This document shows positions 52,701 to 64,000 of a DNA stretch of 64,000 nt, piece after piece (the first letter of the stretch is position 1; each line of letters starts with the position of its first letter). Position numbers and translations under genes: made by a program. Source of the stretch: Haemonchus contortus. Lineage: Eukaryota; Nematoda; Chromadorea; Rhabditida; Trichostrongylidae. Under the pieces are notes generated by a model that worked only from the letters and a program-made list of their open reading frames with translations, did not search any database and was not told where the DNA came from. The stretch covers positions 38,493,519-38,557,518 of the forward strand of contig LS997565.1 in the NCBI GenBank assembly GCA_000469685.2. The letters are read 5' to 3'.

Positions 52701-55700
52701 CGCCTGCCCTCGGAAATGACTACAATGGTTCGTACAACTATGTTCTCATAGTAGTTCCACATTCAACTACACCTATCTTCAGATTGGCTGGAACTTGCAT
52801 TCCTTGAGTGGTTCCGTCTTGCCAGCAAGTTGGCACATAAGCAGAATATGTTGCATTCGATGTACCGACAGCCACAACCATTAACAATTGAGTTCGATCC
52901 TAAAAAATATCTGAAGCTTGTGCATAACGTAAGTTACTGGGCAGTTATCATTGTAATGGGTACTTCTTGATATCAGCTCATTTTCTTACATTGCTCTACC
53001 TCTCAACAAGACTTATTCAGGATTTCTTCCGTGCATTCTGCGTTTTGTTCGCCAAGTTGTCCGACGAGAAAGTTGACTTGAAGTGCTGTCAGACCCTGTG
53101 CGAGACGGCCATTTCTGTATATAAAGACGTAAATATTACGATAATTAAATTTCATGTGAAATATTTATTGCTCCTTTTTTATCGCGATTTCAGGTTGCAC
53201 ACAGCCTTACTCCTGTTTCTGAAGACAATCAGCGAGCTCCAAATGACGAACTTAACGATCCCTTGAGAGCACAGGCTGCAGAGGGTGAGGAGTCTCAGCG
53301 GGACGCTGTGCTAAGACAGCTATTACCAGAAGGAAGTGTTTCCTTGTTGGTTAGTTCATTTTCTTTATGTTAACTTTAAACGATTCCACTTTACGTTGTT
53401 GAGAGGATAATATGGTTTTCTGACTTCTCAGGTTGATATGGGTTTTCCTCATGAATTAGTCGTCCAAGCTTTGGAAGAAACAGGTTCCACCGAAGGAGCA
53501 ACTGAGTGGCTGATCAATAGGAACGCCGCTGGGCTGCAGCAGGTGATTTTACGTCTGCAGTATAATTTTTTCAAATTGCTGATTTTCCTTTTTTTGTCTC
53601 CTAATGTATTAATTTGACAGTCACTGGAAAGGAGCAATGATGTGGGAGATCTGGAAGAAGGTGAATTTGTCGATGCCAACTTACCTTTCCTTCTCGGAGT
53701 TGCGGTGTCATCTAGTGGGTTGAGAATAATAACAGATAGAGGTCGAGAGGTCAAATAACTTCATCTACGACAGGTAGTGGTACCAGTGACGAAAGAGATG
53801 CAAGGCGTGCAGCCGGAACAAGTTCATCGTTGGATGCTGAGGACTCCGTGGAAATGCCGATAATTACTCCGTTAAAAGAGCTCAACATTGATGTACGTTA
53901 CTTGAAACCTTAACATTGAACATGAACTCAACATTTCAACGTTCTATTTCTTTCCCCATTCAGACAGATTTGTCCATATCACGCGCTTGCATTGAACTGA
54001 TGCCATTATGTAAGCGCTTGATGGAGCTTGGTTCGGATCTTGTATTCTCATGTGCTGATCTTGTCTCGGGTATGGTCAGCACACTGGATGAAGAGTGGCG
54101 TCGTCGTCATTTGATAGGCCAGATAATGACTGAAGAGGTATCAATGCCTACAGAACTACAAATTAGAAAAGTTTTGTCCCTTAATGTTTACTTTCAGATC
54201 ATAACCATGGCTCAGTCTGTTATGAGTGGGCCATCAGAACACGCTGTTCGTGTGCTGTCTACAAGAATCCATTTCGCCTGTTTATTGTTCGACTACGTCG
54301 CTGACGAATACCTTGAGGTAAGGGAAGGGGTCATATCAAATACCTCGAGGTAAGGGAAGGGGTCATATCAAAATCTCTAACATCTCTCAACTTCTTTACA
54401 GTTAGCCTATTTGACTTAAACATTATACTTACGACTTCGTTTGGTTAACGAAGTCCTTTTTAGGCCAGTGCCTCACAGCCTATGGTTTCGACTATGCTTC
54501 TTCTCCTTGGTTTTGTTTATGACAACTTTGATGTCGACTATATGCAGAATGGGTAAGGCTACCTCTCTGGAAGTTTTTTTTTCTCATCAGAATTATTTCA
54601 AAAGAAAAACAGTCTATTTTTAGGCTTCTATCTCCTGTTGTTTTGTGGTTAGACTTGCATGACAAAGCTAAGCGGGCATTGAAGCGGCGAACTATTCTAA
54701 AGTCAGCATCGCCACAGCTGAAGTGGTCTTATCATGCCGAAGAAGAGAGAATAAGTGCTGGAAGAAGTATGTGAAACCGTCTTGGAAAATTGGTGCATTC
54801 CACAAAAATATCTTGCTTAAGGTCATAAGAAATGGCAACCGTATTCACCTTTAAATCAGCTCCAATTGAACAAAGCGTTCTTCTCAGGCAAAACTACCTG
54901 CGTCATTAAAATCCCGAGGTCAGTGATGGTCTTTTTTTGATCTGAAGGCAAAAGTTGAGCACATTTTTTAGAAAGGAGAAGGATTACACCGTTGACTTCA
55001 CTTTGATGAAGCAGAACGACGGGCTTGCTTGTCATCAAGCTGTTTTCGCGGAGTTACCTGATGGTGCTGAAATTGACATAGAGACTCTCATGAAATCGGT
55101 AGGCTTAACGCATTCTACCCATGAATGGATCTTCTTCACTTCACATTTTAAGGAGCGTGAATCTGTTTGGACTACCGCTGAAACATCTCGATTGCTGATA
55201 ATAGTAGTCAGCCTGCTGCATAAATCATTGATTCATCATACTGCTGCTCATACTATACTCGCGTTTGTTGCGCGGCTCACCAGAGACTCGAATTGCGCTG
55301 CAAACTTCATTCAGGTAATCATTGTCTTCACTCTTTTCTTTCTTTTATGTGCGGCTCCACAGTCATACTCATTTCAGCAAGGTGGTATCGCGGCTGTCTT
55401 ACAGCTGCGTTGTTCTACAACGCCATCCACTTCTGTTCTGACATCGCTTATCATCAGGCAATGTATTGATGATGAGAACATGATGGCGCAGGTTGGTTCA
55501 AAAAATCTTCGAGGAAATACGCTCTCATTTGCTCCTAATTAGGTCATGGAGAAGAGTGTACGCGTCGTTACAAATCCGGTGCAGTCTACTCCTTTATCAG
55601 AGTATCTTGGAATGTCAGAAAATAAACCTAAGGATTGGTGTGAAACGCTGAATAAGCTTTCACCACTGTCTACAAGGTATGCTTAGTTTCAACCTTAGCA

Positions 55701-58700
55701 AATACTGCTAATACTTGTCGCTTGAATTTTCAAGACTTCCACTCCCAGGTGTTATCGGTCATCTTCCAACATTAGTGTCATCATATGACCCTAAGTTAAA
55801 TAGTAACACCTAGCCCCTTGGCAGGGGCATCGGGTACGCCCAATTGACACATTCCGGCGAGATGCAGCATCAGGTGTGGGGCTGCAATGAGACCTGGAAG
55901 TTTCGAATAGATGAGTGCAGAATAGCATTGCCCAATTGCGCTGCTTACCTTTTTTTTTTTTGACGGACTTGCGAAATCAAAAAATAAATACTCCTTACTT
56001 CTATGTGATTAGCGTTAAGACACGTCTTGTAAGGTCCCTGGCAACAAAAATCATGGAAGCGTGAGAAACACATAATATTAAGCCGAATGTCAGCGCAGGG
56101 TTGAGTGATCGTTCACCTCAACCATAAGTTCTAGATTACTTTTTATTGCAACGACCCCGTACCAAGGCCTCTCTGGCCACTCACTTGCATGGCCAGATGA
56201 GAGACAGAATGCTACTCGTTACTAATAAACTATTGTAATTCAAAAACAGTGCAGGTCAGGAAAGAAGAAAGGATAAACAAAAAATATAGTCGCAGGAATA
56301 AATCTAGAAATATTTTCTTCATTAGAATATATAAAGTTGCAGGCAGCAGTATAAGCAATGAACTTGATTAACACTGAAGCATGGCATTTAGTTGATATCG
56401 CTCGGTCTTGATGAACTTTTCTTGGTAAAAGTGTGTGAAGTAGAATGGTCGATATTGTGAAGAAGCGCTTCTTCTTGCATTTACCGAGTTGTTCAGAGCA
56501 ATATGCATTATTGATTTCTTTCTTAATTCCACAGTATCCTTACTATATATAAACCACATCCTTGGTGTGTCTGTATGTTTGTCTGTTTGTTTGTCTGTTT
56601 GTCTGTTTGTCGTCGCAAATTTCAGTATCATCTGACGAAGCAACTGTAGAGATCGGGTCAAGTTTGGAATGGGTCGAGCATAGGGCAGGACCAACAGAGC
56701 ACACGTGAGCTCAGCGGAGCTCCGCCCCCAAGGGGCGGGGCGTGCGCAGGAATTTGGCGGGGTCATGGGCGACTTCTTCCAATTCGGTCTCATAACATTC
56801 CAGACACCGGAAAAAATGGGCAAAGGTGAGGGATGGGTCAAAAATTAAAATAAAGGAAATTTACCGGCTGTGGGCGGAGCGTTCTCGCAGTGGGCGGTAC
56901 TTTCCACAAAGATTCATAACTCGATTCAACGAAGGCGTCGAGGCCAGGAAAAAAATAAAAAGAGTGAGCAAGGCCTTATGCGTGCTGGGCATGCGTAAGT
57001 ACAGCGAAGCCCCGCCCACGAGGGGCGGGGCGTGCGTTGAGGTGAAGGCTACTCTTCAAAAATTAGTGTAACTTCGTTCGGAAACGTTCTAGAATGCGGG
57101 AAAAAAGTGATTGGAGGTAATGGAACAAATGTGGTCAAATTCTCGAAGTGGGCGTGGTTGGCACCAAAGTGGGCGGGGCTTAGATCAAAAATTCATAACT
57201 CTATCAGAAACGTTTTGGGGTGCGGCAAAAAGGTATTAAGGTGAAAAAGAACAAATGTGGTCAAATCCCAGAAGTGGGCGGGGCTGGCACTAAAGTGGGC
57301 GGGGCTTAGATCAAAAATTTATAACTCTATTCAGAAACGTTCTGGGATGTGGCAAAAAGGTATTAAGGTGTAAAAGAACAAATGTGGTCAAACCCCAGAA
57401 GTAGGCGGGTTGGCACTGAAGTGGGCGGGGCTTAGATCAAAAATTTATAACTCTATTCAGAAATATGGCGTAAAAACAAATGTGGCCAGAAGGCGCAAGT
57501 GGGCGGGATTGGCACAAGTGAGCGGGGCTTACATCAAAATTATTAAGTCTTTTCAGATGCGTTTTAGAACGCGGGCAAAAGGTGTCTGTAGGTAATAAAA
57601 GTAATGTGATTCGAAGCTTGAAGTGGGTGGGGTTTGCAAAGAGGGGAGGGGGGCTGAGATCAACAAATTTATCCATCTTTCCTTCCCACTAACCCTGACT
57701 ACATAGGTGTACAATTAGGATATACCATTAAACTCTTTCAAAAATTAGGCTGTAAATTTTCTGAAAGTTAGTATCCATGATTCCACACACAGTAGTCCCT
57801 TCTACCCAAGAGCAAATGCGTGTAAATGTGAATGTGAAGACGTCTAAATCCCTACAACTGCCCAAAGGGGCTTTCCTCTCAAAGTTAGTGTTCATGGCCA
57901 CACACAGCCCAAACTACACAGGGTTTCTATGACTACATGGACTGCATAGGTATTTAATTTGGATACATCGGTGTACTCTTCATGGCCACACACAGCCCCA
58001 TTTCACATCCCAAAAAGAGATGGCCGCTACAGAAGTGTCCTGGAAGAGGCTCGGATGATAAAGTCTATAATGAAAATCAGAAGCTCACGTGGCTCCTTCC
58101 CTCATGGCTAGAGCCCCGAGTGCACGCAATAGCGTGCGTGGCCGCCTGGTCCTTGAATAAAAGGGTAAAGCATCTTGTTTCTCATCTTTGGTTTCAACAG
58201 GGCTCCTGCCATTTTCGTGAATACGATGGAAAAGTGTGCGAAATTGGATGGTACATTGATGGTTTCTACCTCATCGAAGCCTCATTTCTCAGCTCCTACC
58301 AGCAATGAACGAACGCAACAGGTACCGTTCTTTCCAAATCATTGGGAATATGATTTTCGATTTTCCCTTCATTAAGATTGTCCAACTTCTGCTTCGTGAA
58401 TGCCTCCATGGTGAATGGCCATCAGAAAGTAGCGTTCCATTAGGACACACAAGAATGGTATGTTAGAACCTTCGATGTGGTCTGATTACAAGACTTTTTA
58501 TCTTGGATGGTGTTACCTTTACTCATTTTCCTTGCAGATAAGTCGAGGAGCCATATTGAGCCTATTGGCCGAGTTAGTCAAGTCGTACCCCGGTGTTGCC
58601 TCTCTGATATGCGAAGCAAAAGAAGATGGTCAAAGCGTTATTCATCAACTAATTGAGCATTTCATAGATGGATCGCAGGAGAAAGTAAGTTCAGGCGCAT

Positions 58701-61700
58701 CTTTCAAGTCTGCTAGAACCTAAATTGGTATTAGTTGTTACCTATCTCTATTTAATGTTTCCAGGATACACTTGGCTCGTTGAAGACATTGATATCCATC
58801 TTAGCAGCGTGCAATCATTCCCCGAAAGCCCAAGAATCGCTCGTGTCTGATATGAAGGCGTCGTTAGTCGCTGTTGGAAACTCGTCGCTCTCATCGTCGG
58901 CAATTTGCAGCAAAGTATGTCCTCGCTGTTCTGTCGTTACTTCTTCGAAAAGTTTTTTTTACCATACTGTTTCAGATCACGGAGTTGTGTTCGTTACTGG
59001 TAATGATGCTAGATTCTTGCCCGTCTTCTTTGGCTTCTTTGTCCCACTCGCATCATCGCCATTTACTCAGCGGAGCACCTAGCTCTATAACAAAGTTATT
59101 CCACAAGAAGAGAATATGCAATGATCTTGTAAAAACGATAACTTACCTGCAGCTGTCGCAAAAGGTGCGCTTGCTAATCTCTCGAAATTGTCAGTCACAT
59201 AGTCCCAACATTGCAGGAGGCTATCGATACTGTAAACACTGTGCTAAAAACGCTTGAAACGCTGATGAGAAGTACGACTACATCAAACTCTTCTTCTAAC
59301 GCTGCGAGCATCACTCATGGCGCTCGGAACGTTGCACGAGCTCAGGCAAGTGATAGTGAATGGATTTAAGAATTTTCCCATGGTTAATGCTTATAGAAAT
59401 TGGACATTTTCTTCATGGCTTTCTCACGCACTTTGTTGAATGCTCGAATTTCTGACCACATTTGCAGCAAAATGTGCAGTCTTTATGTGTAGCACTTTGA
59501 TGAGATTCTTTTGTCCAGGCTGTAATCAATGCTGCTGTCGCTGATGCTGTAAGAATACCATCACCGAGCAATAGCAGGGATGCTGCTTTGAGTCACGCCA
59601 TTGATTTGGGTTTACTCGCCAACAATCTGCTCAACGATGCACGTGAATTAAGCACCGAACAAGACGATAGAAACGATCAGGTTGGCGTTGTTATCTGATA
59701 TTCAGTGACGAATGCAAGTATAGAATTTCTCCAGAAATATTTGTAGAAAGTTCTTTGAAAAAAATCTTCTTCAGATGCTTGTACGTGTTAGTGACAATGC
59801 GTATCTCAGCGATAATGATCAACCTCAGGAAAACGACCATCATCGCAGTGAGGTGATGGATGAGGAAATGGATGAGGAAGCGGTGGGAGCTCTTGACTTG
59901 ATCCAAATTGCGCGTTTGATACACGTCGTTTTCATTAATTATATTCGTTTTAAATGCCATTTGTTAGATCCAGGTCGAAGATTCGATGTCATCCGGTGAA
60001 GAAGATAACGAAGACAGAACTGTTGAGGATGAAGAGGGGGATGATCGTGAGGAAGATGACACCATGGATGGCGAAGATCAAGATGATGAAGAAGAGGAAG
60101 ATGACGAAGATGGACGTAGGGAAGGCGATGTGCAAGCTACTGTTAGAGTGGACGCAGAAGAAAGTGGTGAAGATGGAGAAGAAGAGGAAGAGGACGACGA
60201 TGAAGAAATGTATGATTATCCAGAAGAAGACGAAGATGCTGTAAGCTTTTCTTGTTGGATTGCCTGTTGTGTTTTTGTTTCTTGTTTTTATTGGATTGTT
60301 GTTTTCGTTTGTCATATATTATCTGTATTGCAGTTGCACGATATGACTTTTGATTTACTTGATCGCCCAGGATTGTCTTCCTTCGGGTTTGACGACTTTA
60401 TATTTGGACCTCCTATTGGTATCAACAGGTGAGTGCTTTCGGAAAATTCAGATTCTTTTATTACCTTTCTTGGATTTTCTTGATTTTCTTTTCCCAATCC
60501 TGAAAACTGGTTCAGAGAGCATCGCGGGGCTCGTAGAGAACAGTCAAGTGCTGGCGTACATCCTCTAATGGTAAGGCCGGCTCACATTGCTGATTCGCAA
60601 CCGTCACATAATCAACAATCTGCGCCTACGGTCAGTCGGCTAGAACGCATTGCCAGGGTGAATTTTGATTTTCTTCTGTCGCTTTCGACCGTCCTCTTCA
60701 TGAAGGTGGTCAAGTGGTTGTCTCTAAACTGTCGGGTAATTTTGATTTTGGGGTATTTGGTGTCAAGTCATTTTGTTACGATTATTAGGCATCGGACATT
60801 AACCAACGTTTCTGTACTTCTAACACTTGACCAAACCTTCCTTGATCTTTTTTTTCTTGAACTTTTCATTATTTCAGTTGGGCAACTATCGAAGTCTTTT
60901 GTTGGATAGTGGAAACGCGGGAATACCAGTAACTCTGACTCGTCAAAACGCTCTCCGTCGAATCGGCGGCGCGGACCGTGGTCGTGTTGGTCCAACTAGC
61001 CAGTTCTTTGACAGGCTATTTGACTTGCATGCACGTGACCGTGGTGGCCCATTAATGAATATGACAGCAGGACGAATCGTGAGTATGGTCAGTAGCGTTG
61101 GTTCAGTTACAACTGTCATGTCTTCTGAGATTTGGCCGCCCAATATGTCTTTCGCTTAGGGATCAAATTTGCTGGACAGTCCAGAAGAAAGGCGGATGCG
61201 CCAGCCAGCGTCTGCACCTTCGGCTCTTGATCGCTATACTGATGGCGCTGATATGATGGATGGTGTATCGATGCAATATGTCGCTATTATTATAAATACT
61301 ATAGTGACTCGTGTTGCTAGAAAACGTGTTGAAGAGGTATAACACTAAAGCAGCGCTCTGTTAAGTATTCATTGTTATTTTTATCCTTGTGTTCAGGAGA
61401 AGGCTAAAGAAGCAGCAGAGCAAGCAGCCAAGAAACTCCTCGAGGAAAGCAGCAAAGGAAGCTCAGAAAGTGCACCAAAGTCAAATGAAGAGACGGGCAG
61501 CTCAGCGGCCACAGCCACGGTGTTGGCCCATCCTCCTACAGAAGTTGCTCGGCAAGCATGGGATGAATCTGCTTTGGCCAATCGCGCAGAAGACGTCAAC
61601 ACAGCGATGAGTACTGGAGACAGTGTAGCTAATGGAGATACTCCTTGTTTACCGGTAGTCGAAGGAGAAGCCATGGACACGTCAGGTACTGGTTTCTACT

Positions 61701-64000
61701 GGTTTCTGTGTGAAAGTGTTGCTCCCCATGTACCTAAATTAGTTTTTTTTCATGACGATATTGCTCAAGAACCTGTTTTTCGCTTTCCTTTCCCTAATGT
61801 TGCAGCGTTTCTTTTTGCATTGAAATCTTTTGCTTACCTACATAAGACCCATATCGCCATCCACGCTCTTTTTCTTTTTCAGAAGCATTTGAACCCCGTG
61901 ATGTCGAAGCAGACGTGTCGATGGACGAAGCACCGCCGCACTCCTCTGCTGCAACTGTCGCTTCCTCTCTACCTGAAGCAGAAGCCGATGAGGAGAGGAT
62001 GATAACACCTCCTCTCCCTACTGTCTCGAATGTAAATAATGGAGGGGAGGAAACAAGGGATGCTAGCGACAGGTTTGATATTGTTGCATGTCATAAAAAC
62101 GCCATTTATTTGTCGATGGGCATTTCAAAGTTACATTCCAGATCTGACAACTCTGGTCACACCGAAACTACAACAGATGAACCTCTGACAAATGGCAATG
62201 CAGCCAGAGCTGCTACTGAAAATAACTCTATTCCAGAAGAAATTCGCGAAATACTCGGAGGTTGGTTTTCGATTATATAAGTCGTGTATTGTTATCTGTG
62301 CATTTGCACTACATCCTATATTTGCAGATATTGAAATACCTGACGGTGTCGATCCTGCATTCCTAGCTGCTCTGCCAGAGGATATGCGTGCTGAAGTTAT
62401 ACGTGATCATCGTCGACAGCAACGTGCTCAACGCGCTGCTCAAGTTCCAGCTACTGTTCCTCAGCAGGTGTGCTTGTCTTAACTTAAAATTAATGGTTTA
62501 TTGCTATGGGTGACCTAATTGGAAAAGAGTTTGCAATGTAGAGTCGCCTCCAAAAGTGTGGGGGTGATTCAGTGGTTTCCAGTGACTCCGGTAATAGCGG
62601 AATAAATGTTAGCAAGTGAATAGTAAGTGCGGACGTTACCTTTAGGGGAAGACAGAGTAATAATAAAAATCTTTGTCTAATAGGGCTCCCAACCTACATC
62701 TCGCCTTTGACGTTGGTCGATAGAGAAGTACGAACCTTGCTTTTCGGTGATCCTGCTTGACCGCTCTCATTTCCTGATCAGTGTCGTTACTTTCGGTAAA
62801 GTGCTCAAGGCTTTTGAGTAAAGTTACTTTCAGGGCCAATACGTATCCATTCCCTTGGTCCAGCTCAATAGCCTGTTCTCTGTAGTTTTGTTCACAATGT
62901 TCTTTGTCGTATTACAGGGAGATGGCAGCGGTGAAGGTGCTTCCAACGTTGTGCCAGTTGTCGAACCCCTAGATCAAGAGTTTCTTGCTGCTTTACCACC
63001 TGAACTACAAGAGGTATGTTCGTTGAAAAAATTCCGTAGTCCTTCATTTCGACATTTTTCAAATGTTTAGGAGATTCTGGCTCAACATGAACGCGCGGTT
63101 CGTGATGCTGAGGAGGCGTTGCGTCGAGCGAACGCACCAGCTCCACCTGCAGCTCCGGAACCAGAAATGGATGGTGCGGCTGTGATTGCATCACTTCCTC
63201 CTCATGAAAGAACGCAGGTATGCATCTTATATTAGTTCCTTTTAGTAAAGAGGAGTTGAATGGCAAAACACATAGAGCTGTGAAATGGAATTTTGTTAAA
63301 GGTGTTAGCCGAAATGGAAGAATCCGAACTGCAACGTCTCCCCACTGAGATGCAGGAAGAGGCGCGACGTGCTCGTGCTAATCTTGAACCAGTACGTTTG
63401 CATTAATGTCGTTGCTATTATAAAGTCATTTTAAAAGTCAGGACCTCTGAGTGCAACAGCTCTAGAAGAGGTACTTTTTAAGTGATATTATATGCCTGTT
63501 GCTGTTCATCAAAATCGAAGGGATTCATTTAGTTACAGAACATTCTTCGCTTCCGCCATTTGTTGATGCCATCATCGGCTCGATCACGAGGCCTTCGTTC
63601 TAACGTGAACCTAGCTGGTTTTGGAGGTGGATTCGGAGGGATGGGTGCCAGTGGAAGCCATGGGGCCGGCAGCAGCGGCACTCCGTCTGTTGGCAGCCTA
63701 GCTGGACAAGCGAACACCGCTAGTACTCAGTCACTACAGCTTCTTGACAGGGACTCAATACTGATCCTCACAATGCTGTTCTTGGTCGACAGTCGATTGA
63801 GCAATGGTCGTCTACAGAAGGTAACTTTCAAATAGTTTTTTCTCATTTCGAGATATAATATTCAATTCTTGAATTTTCTATTACTCTGAGCTCTATTGTT
63901 AATACTCTAAGGGCGCGTATTCGCTGTCGTTTTCAGATCAGCAGAAACATAAAATTATTGTAAAATTCTGCATGACAGACTTGTGAAAATAACGAATAGT
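46773..64000 (+). CDS. eel-1: HUWE1/EEL-1 HECT E3 ubiquitin ligase, N-terminal part
   Basis: HUWE1-type ligases are giant E3 enzymes that ubiquitinate many nuclear and cytoplasmic targets. I traced 63 in-phase exons from 46773-46817 to 63539-63820, about 2,907 codons; human HUWE1 has about 4,370. The protein starts MKID, as HUWE1 starts MKVD. The ARLD/DUF908-913 armadillo region covers about codons 1-1100 (RWADVLNRCDEILEDA, CWGGKLRNLK, CHPQRSGLIKALITFIKRAI). The UBA domain is at about 1292-1328 (MGFPHELVVQALEETG...ATEWLI). The WWE domain spans about 1540-1650 (WQPYSPLNQLQLNKAF, YTVDFTLM). The acidic region is at about 2163-2251 (59974-60240). UBM-type helices are near 2656 (DGVDPAFLAALPEDMR) and 2712 (LDQEFLAALPPELQE). 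The HECT catalytic domain lies past the right edge. One intron (55677-58200) contains repeats; the intron after 59345 appears to use a GC donor. The symbol is by homology to the C. elegans gene. Confidence 0.93.
53432..53542 (+). other. UBA-domain exon of the HUWE1 homologue
   Basis: This single 37-codon exon encodes almost exactly the ubiquitin-associated domain. The MGF loop, LEETGSTEG and ATEWLINR match the three-helix UBA pattern. The position in the protein (about residue 1300) equals that in human HUWE1. Confidence 0.85.
54309..54372 (+). repeat. Tandem 32-bp duplication covering a 5' splice site
   Basis: The unit TACCT(T/C)GAGGTAAGGGAAGG plus GGTCATATCAAA occurs twice in a row with one difference. 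Each unit contains the exon end TACCTTGAG (or TACCTCGAG) and its GTAAGG donor. The first donor (after 54317) keeps the reading frame. The second would add 32 nt and shift it. Confidence 0.9.
56535..57680 (+). mobile_element. Helitron-like element with 126-bp tandem repeats, copy D
   Basis: The head ATCCTTACTATATATAAACC is followed by GGTGTGTCTG and a TGTCTGTT microsatellite. The internal region matches copy B (GGAGCGTTCTCGCAGTGGGC, CATAACTCGATTCAAC). Hairpins such as GCCCCGCCC-ACGA-GGGCGGGGC recur. Then come about three 126-bp units with CTTAGATCAAAAATT starting near 57179, 57305 and 57431. It is inserted in one intron of the HUWE1 homologue. Confidence 0.65.
57681..58200 (+). repeat. Intron sequence with short diverged repeats
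   Basis: Partial repeats such as CATGGCCACACACAGCCC (57893 and 57981 regions) and ACTACATAGGTGT / ACTGCATAGGTAT occur two or three times. No coding signal is present before the exon at 58201. Confidence 0.45.

Noticed and set aside
59954..60315. Lys/Met-rich and Phe/Ile-rich ORFs over 59954-60315
   Set aside because: They are alternate-frame and antisense shadows of the acidic GAA/GAT-rich exon of the HUWE1 homologue.

Overview
This is a gene-sparse, intron- and transposon-rich animal nuclear window. The short exons, TTTCAG-type 3' splice sites, long repeat-filled introns, mariner/Tc1 elements and expanded receptor guanylate cyclases point to a nematode, most likely a clade V (strongylid/hookworm-like) species. 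The species is an inference.

Layout. Bases 1-200 match sequence just 3' of the guanylate cyclase stop at 30.5-31.0 kb, so an upstream paralogue ends just left of the window. A decayed cyclase exon pair lies at about 2.25-2.51 kb. From 3660 to 30519 (+) runs one complete receptor-type guanylate cyclase. I resolved 28 exons that join in phase into 1117 codons plus stop. Its introns hold a palindromic Tc1-like element, two mariner elements, an inverted pair of tRNA-derived repeats, a Penelope-like retroelement flanked by inverted hammerhead-ribozyme-like motifs, and a Helitron-like minisatellite element. From 31.2 to 34.8 kb there are only weak gene fragments. An alpha-methylacyl-CoA racemase (34890-37264, +, 8 exons, 347 aa) ends in a peroxisomal SKL signal. 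A katanin p60 AAA ATPase (44503 down to 39098 or beyond, -) carries a third mariner in an intron. From 46773 to beyond the right edge (+) runs the N-terminal two thirds of a HUWE1/EEL-1 HECT E3 ligase. It has 63 exons and about 2,907 codons in the window, including WWE, UBA, acidic and UBM-type segments. The HECT domain lies outside the window.

The four genes have unrelated roles: cGMP signalling, peroxisomal branched-chain lipid metabolism, microtubule severing, and ubiquitin ligation. Nothing suggests an operon. Katanin and the HUWE1 homologue are divergent with about 2.3 kb between their start codons. The racemase and katanin are convergent. The most unusual content is in the introns: the Penelope element with its ribozyme motifs, a locus history that can be ordered using a SINE insertion, and a recurring TATA-headed tandem-repeat family present four times.
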